Below are positions 36,020 through 45,197 of a DNA stretch of 64,000 nt, piece by piece. The notes beneath the pieces are model-generated. The model did not search any database, was not told where the DNA came from, and saw only the letters and a program-made list of their open reading frames with translations. Within the stretch, counting starts at the first letter, position 1, and each line of letters begins with the position of its first letter. The position numbers and the translations under genes are program-made. Source of the stretch: Marinibacterium profundimaris (GTDB taxonomy: Bacteria > Pseudomonadota > Alphaproteobacteria > Rhodobacterales > Rhodobacteraceae); the NCBI RefSeq assembly GCF_002210095.1, contig NZ_AQQR01000004.1, positions 186,001-250,000 on the forward strand, given 5' to 3'.

Positions 36020-37672
36020 ATGCGACACAAGATACTGGCCCTGACCCTGGCCGTGGCGGCAAGCGGCCTGGCGGCCCAGACCGTCATGGCACAGGACAGC
36101 CAGCCCACCACCAAGCCCAACATCCTTCTGATCGTCTCGGACGATACCGGCTGGGGCGACCTGGGCCCTTATCTGGGCGGCGAGGCGCGCGGCATGCCGA
36201 CGCCGAACTTCGACAAGCTCGCCGACGAAGGCATGACCTTCACCAACTTCTACGGTCAGCCCTCCTGCACCCCGGGCCGCGCCGCGATCCAGACCGGACG
36301 CATTCCCAACCGTTCGGGCATGACCACCGTGGCCTTCCAGGGCCAGGGCGGCGGCCTGCCGAAGGCGGAATGGACGCTGGGGTCGGTGCTGAAGGAAGCT
36401 GGCTACAAGACCTATTTCACCGGCAAATGGCACCTGGGCGAGAGCGATTACGCGCTGCCGAATGCCCAAGGCTACGACGTGATGAAATACGCCTTCCTCT
36501 ATCACCTCAACGCCTACACCTACACCGACCCCGAGTGGCACAAGGCCATGTCCAAGGAACAGCGCGAGATGTTCCAGAAGGTGACCCGCGGCGCGCTGTC
36601 CGGCAACGCCGGCGAGGACGCGAAGGAGGTCTTCAAGGTCAGCGGTGAATATGTCGACACTCCCGACAAGGGCGTCGTCGGCATTCCGTTCCTCGACAAA
36701 TACGTCGAAGAGGCGACGATGGAATTCCTGGAGGACGCCGCGAAGGACACCAGCGAGCCGTTCTTCATCAACGTCAACTTCATGAAGAACCACCAGCCGA
36801 ACCTGCCGCACCCGGATTTCGAGGGCAAATCGACGACCAAGCTTCCTTATGCGGATTCGGTCATCGAGCTCGACACCCGCATCGGCAACGTGCTGGCAAA
36901 GCTCGATGAACTGGGCCTCGCCGACAACACGCTGGTCTTCTACACCGTGGACAACGGCGCCTGGCAGGACGTCTATCCCGACAGCGGCTACACCCCGTTC
37001 CGGGGCACCAAGGGCACCGTGCGTGAAGGCGGCAACCTGGTTCCCGCAATCGTGCGCTGGCCGGGCCAGGTGCCGGCCAATGTCGTCAACAACGACATCA
37101 CCGGCGGTCTCGACCTGATGGCCTCCTTCGCGTCGCTGGCCGGTCAGGACCTGCCGACCGAGGACCGCGAAGGCCAGCCGATCATCTTCGACAGCTACGA
37201 CATGACCCCGGTCTGGACCGGCTCGGGCGACAGCCCGCGCAACGAATGGTTCTACTTCACCGAGGACGAGCTGAGCCCGGGTGCCGTGCGCGTCGGCCAG
37301 TTCAAGTTCGTGTTCAACCTGCGCGGCGGCGACGGTGCCTCCACGGGCGGTCTGGCGGTCGACACCAACCTCGGCTGGAAAGGCGCCAGCGAATACGTCG
37401 CGACCGTGCCGCAGGTGTTCAACCTGCTGTCCGACCCGCAGGAACGCTATGACATCTTCATGACGACCTTCACCGAAGCGACCTGGACCACCGTTGCCGC
37501 CAACCAGGTCGTGGCCAAGCTGATGAAAAGCTACGTGACGTACCCGCCGCGCAAGCTGCAGAGCGAGACCTACACCGGGCCGATCACCATCTCGAACTAT
37601 CAGCGGTTCGAATGGGTGCGCGACCAGCTCGCCAAGGACGGCGTCAGCATCGGCATGCCGACAGGAAACTGA
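36020..37672 (+). CDS. Secreted sulfatase (arylsulfatase family)
   Basis: A 550-residue exported sulfatase. A Sec signal peptide covers about residues 1-25 (cleavage after VMA). NILLIVSDDTGWGD gives the metal-binding Asp pair. Cys83 in PSCTPGR is the CxPxR residue converted to formylglycine, and TGKWHLG and NHQPNLPHP are conserved active-site segments. It hydrolyses sulfate esters in the periplasm; the substrate is unknown. An anaerobic-type or FGE modifying enzyme is not encoded nearby. Codon use is regular and very like highly expressed genes. A secreted HAD protein follows 114 bases later. Confidence 0.93.
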   Translation: MRHKILALTLAVAASGLAAQTVMAQDSQPTTKPNILLIVSDDTGWGDLGPYLGGEARGMPTPNFDKLADEGMTFTNFYGQPSCTPGRAAIQTGRIPNRSGMTTVAFQGQGGGLPKAEWTLGSVLKEAGYKTYFTGKWHLGESDYALPNAQGYDVMKYAFLYHLNAYTYTDPEWHKAMSKEQREMFQKVTRGALSGNAGEDAKEVFKVSGEYVDTPDKGVVGIPFLDKYVEEATMEFLEDAAKDTSEPFFINVNFMKNHQPNLPHPDFEGKSTTKLPYADSVIELDTRIGNVLAKLDELGLADNTLVFYTVDNGAWQDVYPDSGYTPFRGTKGTVREGGNLVPAIVRWPGQVPANVVNNDITGGLDLMASFASLAGQDLPTEDREGQPIIFDSYDMTPVWTGSGDSPRNEWFYFTEDELSPGAVRVGQFKFVFNLRGGDGASTGGLAVDTNLGWKGASEYVATVPQVFNLLSDPQERYDIFMTTFTEATWTTVAANQVVAKLMKSYVTYPPRKLQSETYTGPITISNYQRFEWVRDQLAKDGVSIGMPTGN

Positions 37673-37786
37673 TGCATACGGCTCTTGCCGAGGTTCTGTG
37701 ATATGGTCGGGTCCGGAAACGGGCCTGATCTTTTCGTTTCAAGTGACCGGCCTCGGGCCCTGACGCCGGACAGACTGGAGGAATTC

Positions 37787-38773
37787 ATGCGTTTGATGCG
37801 CCCCCTGATCACTGCAGCCGCCGTGGCCTTCGCCCTTCCGGCATTGTCCCAGACCGACCCGCTGCCGTCCTGGAACGACGGCGACAGCAAGGCCGCGATC
37901 ATCGCCTTCGTCGACGGCGTGACGACCGAAGGCGGCGACGACTTCGTCGCGGTGGCCGACCGCGTCGCGGTCTTCGACAACGACGGCACGCTCTGGGCCG
38001 AGAAGCCGGCCTACGTGCAGCTTTACTTCGCCATCGACCGGGTCAAGGCGCTGGCGCCGCAGCATCCCGACTGGACCACCACCGAGCCGTTTGCCTCGAT
38101 CCTGAAGGGTGACATCGACAAGGCGTTCGCCGGCGGCCACAAGGCCATCGCCGAGGTCATCGGGGCGACCCATTCGGGCATGACGACCGAGGAATTCAAC
38201 TCCACCGTGCTGGACTGGATCACCACGGCGAAGAACCCCGAAACCGGCCGGCCCGTCCTCGACATGGTCTACCAGCCGATGCTGGAGCTTCTGGCCTATT
38301 TGCGCGCCAACGGCTTCCAGACCTTCGTCGTCTCCGGCGGCGGCATCGACTTCATGCGCGCCTTCACCGAACAGGCCTATGGCATCCCCAACCCGCAGAT
38401 CGTGGGCAGTTCGGGCAAGCTCAAGTTCGATATCGTCGACGGCAAACCCGAGCTGCTGAAGGAGCCGGACGTCGACTTCATCGACGACGGCCCAGGCAAG
38501 CCCGTGGGGATCCAGATGCATATCGGCAAGCAGCCCATCGCCGCCTTCGGCAATTCCGACGGCGACCTGCAGATGCTGCAATACACCTGCATCACCGACG
38601 GCCCCCGTTTCTGCGCCTTCGTGCATCACACGGACGGCACGCGCGAATGGGCGTACGACAAGGACAGCAACGTCGGACAGCTGGACGAGGGGCTGAGTGC
38701 CGCCTCGACCTATGGCTGGACGCTGTTCGACATGGCCAAGGACTGGAAGGTGGTGTTCCCCGGCACACAGTGA
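37787..38773 (+). CDS. Secreted HAD-superfamily hydrolase
   Basis: A 328-residue protein with a signal peptide (about residues 1-22) and the HAD motif I DNDGTLW, with nucleophile Asp64 and acid Asp66. FVVSGGG is motif II and FGNSDGDLQM is motif IV. The fold resembles phosphoserine phosphatase-like acid phosphatases. The start at 37787 follows CTGGAGGAA. Together with the sulfatase this suggests periplasmic release of sulfate and phosphate from organic esters. Confidence 0.88.
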   Translation: MRLMRPLITAAAVAFALPALSQTDPLPSWNDGDSKAAIIAFVDGVTTEGGDDFVAVADRVAVFDNDGTLWAEKPAYVQLYFAIDRVKALAPQHPDWTTTEPFASILKGDIDKAFAGGHKAIAEVIGATHSGMTTEEFNSTVLDWITTAKNPETGRPVLDMVYQPMLELLAYLRANGFQTFVVSGGGIDFMRAFTEQAYGIPNPQIVGSSGKLKFDIVDGKPELLKEPDVDFIDDGPGKPVGIQMHIGKQPIAAFGNSDGDLQMLQYTCITDGPRFCAFVHHTDGTREWAYDKDSNVGQLDEGLSAASTYGWTLFDMAKDWKVVFPGTQ

Positions 38774-38835
38774 GACCCGGCGCCGGGGCCCTCGGGGTTC
38801 ACCGCAGGGCCACAGGCATGATGTCTCCACGGACA

Positions 38836-38866
38836 GGGGCGCTCCGGATCAGGACCGGAGGGCCCC
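38836..38866 (+). terminator. Intrinsic terminator after the HAD gene
   Basis: GGGGC-G-CTCCGG, loop ATCAGGA, CCGGAG-G-GCCCC forms an eleven-pair stem with one G-G mismatch, followed a few bases later by GGTTTTG. It lies about 60 bases after the HAD stop. Confidence 0.6.
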
Positions 38867-39040
38867 TGCTGGTTTTGACCTTTGAGCCGAAGACAGGCCG
38901 CGCCCCAAGCCCGGGATCCACGCAATCCGCCCCGGCCGGCGGGCAGTCCGGTCGCCCACGGCCCTGAAGGGCCCGGCCCTGTTTTCCCCACAGGAACATG
39001 TTAGGAAACGGCAAGTTTCGCATTGGCACGGAGCCCTGAC

Positions 39041-39997
39041 ATGAAATTCCCGCTCGCCCTCGTCCTGGCTCTGACCGCCCTTCCCTGCCTGGCCGACCCG
39101 GCGCCCGGCCTCGCCCCGCTCTCGGACGCCACCAATGCGGACCGCCCCCTCGCGCTGTCGCTGTGGTATCCGTCGGCGGAGGAGCCATCGGGGAGCATCG
39201 GCGGCAATGCGGTCTTCCAGGGCGTCCCCGCCGCCACCGGTGCCGTCCTGCCCGAAAGCCAGCTGTCGCTTGTGGTGGTCTCCCACGGCGGTCTGCGCTC
39301 GGCGGCCAATTCCGGCGCGTGGCTGAGCGCCGCGCTCGCGCAGGCCGGGTTCGTGGTCGCCGAAGTCAACGCCCCCCGCCCGGAGAGCGCCGCGGCCGCC
39401 CTTGATGAGATCTGGCAGCGACCGCAGGACATCCGCCGGGCCATCGACATCGTCCTGGGCAATGACACCTGGCGCGGACGGATCGACGCCGACCGGATCG
39501 CCGTGATCGGCTTCGCCCTGGGCGGCACGGCGGCGCTGTCGCTCGCCGGGGCCGGGATGGACGCGCAGGGCTACATGGACAGCTGCTCCGGCGGCCAGGC
39601 TCCCGATTGCGGCTGGCTCGCCGCCCAGGGCGTTTCACTGACCGACACCAGCCCCGAAGGTCTCGCCCGCCTGTCACCCGATCCGCGCGTGACGGCCGCC
39701 GTGGCCCTTGGCCCGGAATACATGGCCAGCCTGGACCTTGCCCCGATGACCGCCCCCGCCCTGCTGATTGCGCTTGGCCCCGAGGCGCTGGCCGCGTCGG
39801 CCGCCGCCGCCAGGTCCGTCACCCTGCCCGAGGCCAGCATCTACGATGGCTTCGCCGCCTGCACCGAGGCCGGGCCCGCCATCCTCGAGGAAGACGGCGC
39901 CGGAGCGATCTGCGGCACGTCCGCTGCATCGCGCGAAGCGGTTCACCAGCGCCTGACCGAGGTCATCGCGTCCTTCCTCACCGAACGCGTCGAGTGA
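39041..39997 (+). CDS. Secreted alpha/beta hydrolase lacking the catalytic serine
   Basis: A 318-residue exported protein with a signal peptide (about residues 1-18) and an alpha/beta hydrolase fold close to predicted dienelactone hydrolases (COG4188) and PAF-acetylhydrolases. SHGG forms the oxyanion region. The nucleophile elbow reads GFALGG (residues 157-162): Ala159 occupies the place of the Ser in GxSxG. The C-terminal half is shortened, Ala-rich and contains several Cys. It is probably not an active esterase; it may bind a ligand. Start at 39041 rather than the upstream in-frame ATG. Confidence 0.75.
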   Translation: MKFPLALVLALTALPCLADPAPGLAPLSDATNADRPLALSLWYPSAEEPSGSIGGNAVFQGVPAATGAVLPESQLSLVVVSHGGLRSAANSGAWLSAALAQAGFVVAEVNAPRPESAAAALDEIWQRPQDIRRAIDIVLGNDTWRGRIDADRIAVIGFALGGTAALSLAGAGMDAQGYMDSCSGGQAPDCGWLAAQGVSLTDTSPEGLARLSPDPRVTAAVALGPEYMASLDLAPMTAPALLIALGPEALAASAAAARSVTLPEASIYDGFAACTEAGPAILEEDGAGAICGTSAASREAVHQRLTEVIASFLTERVE

Positions 39998-40307
39998 ACC
40001 ACCACTCCAGGTCCCGAGAAGACACGCCTTGGCCGTTCGACGCCACGCGCCGATTTCCGCGCGCCATCGGTCGTTCCGGTGGAGATCGGCGGAAGACTGT
40101 CATCGGACGTGCTTTCCCGGCGGAGAACCGCGCCCCGCGGGCCCACCCCCACGGAACCGTGGAACGCGCCGTGCCTGCTGATAGTTCTGGAAATCAGGAA
40201 ATGGCCTTGCGCACCGTTCGCGTCCCGTACGGTCGCACCGGTGCGCGGCATTCACATGGCGATGCAGCGGCAGTGCCTACCCACGTCAGAAAGACAAGGA
40301 ATACGTC
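39998..40307. other. Intergenic region upstream of the Gly/Asn-rich protein
   Basis: A 310-base stretch; no gene recognised. It contains a few short palindromes (GCACCGGTGC near 40237) and the ribosome site ACAAGGAA before 40308. Its length suggests a regulated promoter for the downstream exported protein. Confidence 0.35.
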
Positions 40308-41519
40308 ATGCTGAAGTTTCTGAGAGTCTCGGTGTCCGCCTTTGCCCTGTCCACCCTAGCTGTTGCACCGCTGGCAACGATCACGATGTCCCAAGCCGCC
40401 TTTGCCGACAACAACGGGAATGGAGGCGGCAACGGCGGCGGCAATGGCAACGGCGGCAATGGCGGCGGCAATGGCCGAGGAAACGGCCATGGCGGTGAAC
40501 ACGGGAACGGAAACGGCGCCGGCAGGGGCAACAGCGGAAAGGGCCAGTCGCGCGGCAACTCGGGCCATGGCAGCGCCAGTGTCGGCGACGAGCTCCGCAG
40601 CCTCGGCCGCAACCTGAAAGCCAACGGCGTGGCCGGGCTTTTCGCGCCCAAAGGCTCTGACAGGTCGCGTGCCACGGCCGGCACGCCGGGCAATGGCCAC
40701 GGCCGCCAGGGGACGGTCAAGCAGGTGTCGCGTATGGCACCTGAGACTTCGGTCCGCCCGGTTGCTCCTTCGGTTGCGATCGACCCCGATGTCACGCTCC
40801 CGCGCAATGCCGGCAAGCTGACCGGCGCCCTCAACTCCAGCCCGCGCGCCAAGCAGGCGCATATCGCCAACGGCAGTTATCTCTCCGGTTCCGGACCGGT
40901 CAGCCTCGCCGCGGCGCTTGCGGTCGCGGATTACAACCTGGCATCGACGGCCGATGCCTACGACAGTTACCAGGCGGCGCAGAGCACGATCGATCTGGCC
41001 CGGGCCTTCAACCTCGTCGGGAACAGCCCGACCGCGGCGCAGATAGACGCGGCGCAGGCGGTCCTCGCGGACCCCAGCGCAACGCGGGAGCAGCGCCTGG
41101 CGGCGCAGGAGGTCCTCGACTATCCCGACACCTCTGCAGCCGAGGCCCTGATCGCGGGCATGGAGCGCCCCACCCGGTCAGAGGTGCTGGACGCGCGCGA
41201 GGTCATCGCGATCGGCTCCCCGAGCGAGGAGGATCTTCTTGCAGCAGCCCTGTCGGTACGGGGCGCGGAATCCTCCGTCCTCTCGGCCTACAAGGGATCG
41301 CTTCCGGCAGAGGACGAGAACGACCTGCTGAGCGCGGTCCGGGCGTCCAATCCGGACGCAGGCACGGTGGCCGATGCGCTGGGTGTGGCGACGGTCGGTG
41401 CAAACTACGATTACTACGACGGATACCGGTTCGACAGGGACGACGAGGTCATCTTCCTGGGCGGCGACAGGGTCATCGTGCTGGACAACGATGACGTGAT
41501 CTACGTGCCGACGAACTGA
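40308..41519 (+). CDS. Exported Gly/Asn-rich repeat protein
   Basis: A 403-residue exported protein with a signal peptide ending near AAFA (about residue 33). Residues 34-85 are a Gly-Asn low-complexity region (repeats of NGGG and NGNGG with His and Arg interspersed). A helical Ala-rich middle (about 190-350) has several repeats of the type AxxxLADPSATREQRLAAQEVL. The last 30 residues form an acidic strand-rich end (DDEVIFLGGDRVIVLDNDDV). It could be a surface, matrix or metal-binding protein. I recognise no family. Confidence 0.75.
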   Translation: MLKFLRVSVSAFALSTLAVAPLATITMSQAAFADNNGNGGGNGGGNGNGGNGGGNGRGNGHGGEHGNGNGAGRGNSGKGQSRGNSGHGSASVGDELRSLGRNLKANGVAGLFAPKGSDRSRATAGTPGNGHGRQGTVKQVSRMAPETSVRPVAPSVAIDPDVTLPRNAGKLTGALNSSPRAKQAHIANGSYLSGSGPVSLAAALAVADYNLASTADAYDSYQAAQSTIDLARAFNLVGNSPTAAQIDAAQAVLADPSATREQRLAAQEVLDYPDTSAAEALIAGMERPTRSEVLDAREVIAIGSPSEEDLLAAALSVRGAESSVLSAYKGSLPAEDENDLLSAVRASNPDAGTVADALGVATVGANYDYYDGYRFDRDDEVIFLGGDRVIVLDNDDVIYVPTN

Positions 41520-41639
41520 TCGGGGGTCCACGGGGACCGATCCCAGTCCTTTTTGCAGATCAATGGACCGCGCTGCCGGGCGAATCCGGTGGCGCGGTTC
41601 CTGTTGGTGGCGAAGGCGGTGCCGCGCCTTCGGGATCAC

Positions 41640-42010
41640 CTGCCAAGCGGTTTTACCTCCACTGCCGTACAGAGACTGACGCGAGGCTGCCGAACCTCCG
41701 GCATGGGCCAGAGCGTCAGACAGCAGGAGGTCGGGAATGGTCGAGTTCACGGGACCCGAGAGGGCTTGTGCGGCGCCATGGGCGCGCAGGTCCTGCCCCG
41801 GCGTCCGTTCGAGGCCATGCGATCCGCTCGGCGCAGCGCGTCTCCGCCGCTCGGCATCTCCTGCCGGATGATCGCGCGAGCCGATTCGGGCACGGTGTGC
41901 ATGCCGCAGCCGGCGAATGCGGTGGCCAGGCCGGTCTTGCCCGCTCCCAGGGCACCCGTCACGACGGGGACATGGTCGCTGATGGGCCATCCTCGGGTCT
42001 GACAGAGGGG
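41640..42010 (-). pseudogene. Degraded AAA_28-type P-loop ATPase gene
   Basis: On the minus strand one frame reads VVTGALGAGKTGLA, a P-loop, then VPESARAIIRQEMPSGGDAL, the typical continuation of AAA_28 (NTPase-like) proteins. That frame stops near 41747. The expected next block, normally GPVFFDRGIPD, is found in another frame as GPVNSTIPDLLL (41719-41756). After that the similarity fades. This indicates a frameshift plus erosion. The boundaries are approximate and there is no complete start region. It lies next to tRNA-Ala. Confidence 0.6.
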
Positions 42011-42076
42011 GGATTGCAGAGTGACGACCGCGCCGGTGACGCGGGTCACAACACTACGGGATTTCGAAAGAAAAAC

Positions 42077-42136
42077 AGCACCGGTTCGTGCGGGAAAAGT
42101 AAGCCTCTGACTGCAAAGCCAAAGTTATCCGGTGCT
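42077..42136 (-). terminator. Possible terminator of tRNA-Ala
   Basis: Downstream of the tRNA on its strand, AGCACCGG (42129-42136 read on minus) pairs with CCGGTGCT (42077-42084), followed by GTTTTTCTTT. The stem is perfect but the loop is 44 bases, so this is tentative. Confidence 0.35.
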
Positions 42137-42150
42137 TTTCACTGGGTATT

Positions 42151-42226
<76 letters not shown>

Positions 42227-42339
42227 TTAAGGTGCAGTGCTGATATGCCCTCCATCGGGTGGGATCAAGCGAAAAATCCGACCCGATGCGAAGAAATTTC
42301 AGCCCGGCCCGCACCCCGGTTCTTTTGCCGGTCCGTCCC

Positions 42340-42666
42340 TCAGTCGTCGTCGTCAGACGCGACGTCGGCGAGGTCGTCGAGGGACACGTTGTCCTCGGAA
42401 TCGTCGTCGTCCAGGACATCATCGCCCAGGTCCACGTCGACCGTATCGTCGTCATCATCCAGTTCCACGTCGTCGTTCGACGTGTTCTGTTTTGCCTTCA
42501 GCGTCGCGGCGTCCTCGGCGTCGGCTGCGATCATCCGGCTCTTGCCGGTGTCGAGCTCCACGACCTCGCCCGTGTACGGGCTGACGATCGGGTTCCGGTT
42601 CATGTCGTAGAACCGCTTACCGGTGGTCGGGCAAACGCGTTTGACGCCCCATTCTTCCTTGGGCAT
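42340..42666 (-). CDS. TIGR02300 family acidic protein
   Basis: A 108-residue protein of the TIGR02300 (FYDLN acid) family, restricted mostly to alphaproteobacteria as I recall. The N-terminus has WGVKRVCPTTGKRFYDMN and SPYTGE, a small treble-clef-like motif that here keeps only one Cys. The second half is extremely acidic (long Asp runs). Function unknown. It is just upstream of tRNA-Ala on the same strand. Confidence 0.92.
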   Translation of the reverse strand: MPKEEWGVKRVCPTTGKRFYDMNRNPIVSPYTGEVVELDTGKSRMIAADAEDAATLKAKQNTSNDDVELDDDDDTVDVDLGDDVLDDDDSEDNVSLDDLADVASDDDD

Positions 42667-42793
42667 GTCACTATCCTTAGTCAAAGAGGTATGAGTCGTT
42701 TCGGAGATTCTGGCCAACTGCCACAGCGGACCGAAGCTGTCAAAGGCTTTGGCATCTCCAACGCGCGCCCAAACAGGTACGGAGCCCTGCCGA

Positions 42794-43510
42794 ATGGTCG
42801 ACCACGTGCTGCCCGGAACGCCTCCGGTGCCGTTGCTCCTGCGCCGCTCGGCCCGGGCGCGGCGAATCTCGCTGCGGGTGTCGCAGCTGGACGGGCGGGT
42901 GACGCTGACCGTGCCACGCGGCGTCAGCGAGGCCGAGGCGCTGGAATTCGCCGTGTCGAAATCCGACTGGGTGCGCGGGCATCTGGCCAGCCGCGCGGGC
43001 GACGTGATCGTGGGCCCGGGCGCCGCGCTGCCGGTCGAGGGCCGCCTGCGCCAGGTGGTCTGCGAGGGCACGCGGCGCGTGCGGCTGGAGCCCGACGCGC
43101 TGGTCCTGCCCGCCAGCCGCCCCGGAGCCCGCGCACAGGCCTGGCTGAAGGCCGTGGCGCGCGACCGCCTGGCCGAGGCCTCGGACCGGCACGCCGCCGC
43201 CCTGGGCCGCCGCTACACCCGCCTGACACTGCGCGACACGCGCTCGCGCTGGGGATCGTGTTCGTCGGCCGGGGCGCTGATGTATTCCTGGCGGCTGGTC
43301 ATGGCCCCGCCCGAGGTCCTGGATTACGTCGCGGCGCACGAGGTCGCGCATCTGGCCGAGATGAACCATTCCCCGGCGTTCTGGTCTGTGGTGAACCGGC
43401 TTTACGGCCCGCACGAGGCGGCGCGCGCCTGGCTTCGGGCCGAGGGCGCGGGACTGCACCGCTACCGGTTCGACCTGGAAACCGAAGCGGCTGCCGACGC
43501 CGGAGATTGA
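42794..43510 (+). CDS. YgjP-like (DUF45) zinc metalloprotease
   Basis: A 238-residue protein of the YgjP/DUF45 family, related to SprT-type metallopeptidases. The zinc motif is HEVAHLAEMNHSPAFW near residue 180, giving HExxH and the third His, and RWGSCSS upstream is the conserved pre-motif. Start at 42794; the frame extends to 42749 without support. The divergent neighbour is the TIGR02300 gene. Confidence 0.9.
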   Translation: MVDHVLPGTPPVPLLLRRSARARRISLRVSQLDGRVTLTVPRGVSEAEALEFAVSKSDWVRGHLASRAGDVIVGPGAALPVEGRLRQVVCEGTRRVRLEPDALVLPASRPGARAQAWLKAVARDRLAEASDRHAAALGRRYTRLTLRDTRSRWGSCSSAGALMYSWRLVMAPPEVLDYVAAHEVAHLAEMNHSPAFWSVVNRLYGPHEAARAWLRAEGAGLHRYRFDLETEAAADAGD

Positions 43511-43522
43511 CCCTGCCGGGAT

Positions 43523-43534
43523 TTGTGATCACAA
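43523..43534. promoter_or_regulatory. Likely FadR/GntR-type operator
   Basis: TTGTGATCACAA is a perfect 12-base palindrome ending seven bases before the GntR start codon. FCD-subfamily GntR regulators commonly bind TGT-N-ACA-like palindromes, so this is probably the autoregulatory operator. Its position would block transcription or translation initiation. Confidence 0.65.
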
Positions 43535-43541
43535 GTATCGC

Positions 43542-44192
43542 ATGACAGCCGCCGCCAGATCCTCCGATGCCCTGCCCGTCGCCCACGACCGGGTCTACCG
43601 GGGCCTGCGCACCCGGATCATGCATGGCGAGATCGCGCCCGGACAGGCGCTGACGCTGCGCGGAATCGGCAAGGAATTCGATGTCTCGATGACGCCCGCG
43701 CGCGAGGCGGTGCGCCGCCTGGTGGCCGAGGGTGCGCTGTTTTTGTCCTCTTCGGGCCGGGTTTCGACCCCCGAGCTGTCGAACGAGCGAATCGAGGAGC
43801 TGGCCGCGCTGCGCGCGCTGATCGAGGTCGAGCTTGCCTCGCGCGCGCTGCCCCGCGCCCATATCGCGCTGATCGAACGGCTGCAGACCATCGATGCCGG
43901 GATCGCCGAGCGCATCGCCCAGCGGGACGCGGTGGGCTACATCCGGACGAATCTGGAATTCCACCGCACGCTTTACCTGCGCGCCCAGGCGCCGGCGATG
44001 CTGGCCATGGCGGAAACCGTGTGGCTGCAGCTGGGCCCGACGATGCACGCGCTTTACGGCAAGCTCAGGCGGACCGAGCCGCCGCGCTATCACAAGCTGA
44101 TCGTCGCCGCGCTGAAGGCCGGGGACGAGCCGGGGCTGCGGCTGGCCGTGCGCTCGGACGTGACGCAGGGGCTGCGGCTTCTGGCCAGCTGA
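43542..44192 (+). CDS. GntR family transcriptional regulator, FCD type
   Basis: A 216-residue repressor. The N-terminal winged helix has LRTRIMHGEIAPGQALTLR and FDVSMTPAREAVRRLVAEG. The C-terminal all-helical FCD ligand domain has ALRALIEVELASRAL and NLEFHRTLYLRAQ. The ligand is probably an organic acid. The next plus-strand genes are too far to be a co-transcribed target, so it may act on the adjacent DUF45 gene, itself or distant genes. Confidence 0.9.
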   Translation: MTAAARSSDALPVAHDRVYRGLRTRIMHGEIAPGQALTLRGIGKEFDVSMTPAREAVRRLVAEGALFLSSSGRVSTPELSNERIEELAALRALIEVELASRALPRAHIALIERLQTIDAGIAERIAQRDAVGYIRTNLEFHRTLYLRAQAPAMLAMAETVWLQLGPTMHALYGKLRRTEPPRYHKLIVAALKAGDEPGLRLAVRSDVTQGLRLLAS

Positions 44193-44206
44193 AGCCCCGC
44201 CGCGCG

Positions 44207-44233
44207 CCCCTGGTTCCGGTTCGGAACCAGGGG
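44207..44233. terminator. Bidirectional hairpin between GntR gene and accA
   Basis: CCCCTGGTTCCG, loop GTT, CGGAACCAGGGG: a perfect twelve-pair stem between two convergent genes, ending one base before the accA stop codon. There is no T-run on either side. Confidence 0.6.
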
Positions 44234-44234
44234 C

Positions 44235-45197
44235 TTACGCCGCCAGCCCGCGTTCACCCATCTTGAGGAACTTGGTCCGGCGGTCCTGCAGGATCTGCGC
44301 CCGGTCCATGCCCGACAATTCGTCCAGCATGGCGCCGATGGCCCGGCCGACCGAGGCGATGGTCACCTTCGCCGCGCGATGGGCGCCGCCGTTGGGCTCT
44401 TCGATCACGCGGTCGATCACGCCCAGCTTCATCAGGTCCTGCGCGGTCAGGCGCAGCGCCTCGGCGGCCTCGCGCATCTTCTCGGCATCCTTCCACAGGA
44501 TCGAGGCACAGCCCTCGGGCGAGATCACCGAGTAGACCGAATGCTGCAGCATCGCCACGCGGCTGGCCGTGGCGAAGGCCACCGCGCCGCCCGAGCCGCC
44601 TTCGCCGATGATCACGCTGACCAGCGGCACGCCAAGGCGCAGGCAGGCCTCGGTCGAGCGCGCGATCGCCTCGGACTGGCCGCGCTCTTCGGCGCCCTTG
44701 CCCGGGTAGGCGCCGGGCGTGTCCACCAGCGTCACCACCGGCAGGCCGAACTTGTCGGCCATCTGCATCAGGCGGATCGCCTTGCGGTAGCCCTCGGGGC
44801 GGGCCATGCCGAAATTGCGCTCGATCCGGGACTTGGTGTCGGAGCCCTTTTCGTGGCCGATCACCATCACCGGCCGGTCGTCCAGCCGCGCCAGACCGCC
44901 CATCACCGACAGGTCGTCGGCGAAGTTGCGGTCGCCGGCCAGCGGCGTGTATTCGGTGAACAGCGCCTCGATGTAATCCTTGCAATGGGGCCGCTCGGGG
45001 TGGCGGGCGACCTGGCATTTCCGCCAGGGGCTGAGATCCTTGTAGAGATCGGTCAGCATCGCGGCCGCCTTGGCGTCCAGCGCCTCGGCCTCGGAGGAGA
45101 CATCCGCGCCTTCGTTTGTCCGCGCCAACGCGCGCAGTTCCTCGGCCTTGCCCTCGATTTCGGCAAGCGGTTTCTCGAAGTCCAGGTATTGGGTCAT
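44235..45197 (-). CDS. accA: Acetyl-CoA carboxylase carboxyltransferase subunit alpha
   Basis: A 320-residue alpha chain of the carboxyltransferase that makes malonyl-CoA for fatty acid synthesis. Conserved blocks include [13 protein letters not shown] near residue 70, [39 protein letters not shown] and the C-terminal Lys-rich end. Start at 45197. It stands alone, as usual for accA outside accBC/accD. Confidence 0.97.
   Translation of the reverse strand: MTQYLDFEKPLAEIEGKAEELRALARTNEGADVSSEAEALDAKAAAMLTDLYKDLSPWRKCQVARHPERPHCKDYIEALFTEYTPLAGDRNFADDLSVMGGLARLDDRPVMVIGHEKGSDTKSRIERNFGMARPEGYRKAIRLMQMADKFGLPVVTLVDTPGAYPGKGAEERGQSEAIARSTEACLRLGVPLVSVIIGEGGSGGAVAFATASRVAMLQHSVYSVISPEGCASILWKDAEKMREAAEALRLTAQDLMKLGVIDRVIEEPNGGAHRAAKVTIASVGRAIGAMLDELSGMDRAQILQDRRTKFLKMGERGLAA

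Larger units (their letters stand above)
41520..42150. other. Gene-poor region between exported protein and tRNA-Ala
   Basis: About 630 bases without an intact gene. The middle contains the remains of an ATPase gene, given separately; the right end is the downstream flank of tRNA-Ala with a long-loop hairpin. Confidence 0.5.

Noticed and set aside
40420-40560. CRISPR-like or tandem DNA repeat
   Set aside because: The repetitive GGCGGCAA sequence encodes a Gly-Asn low-complexity region inside one reading frame and lacks spacers.
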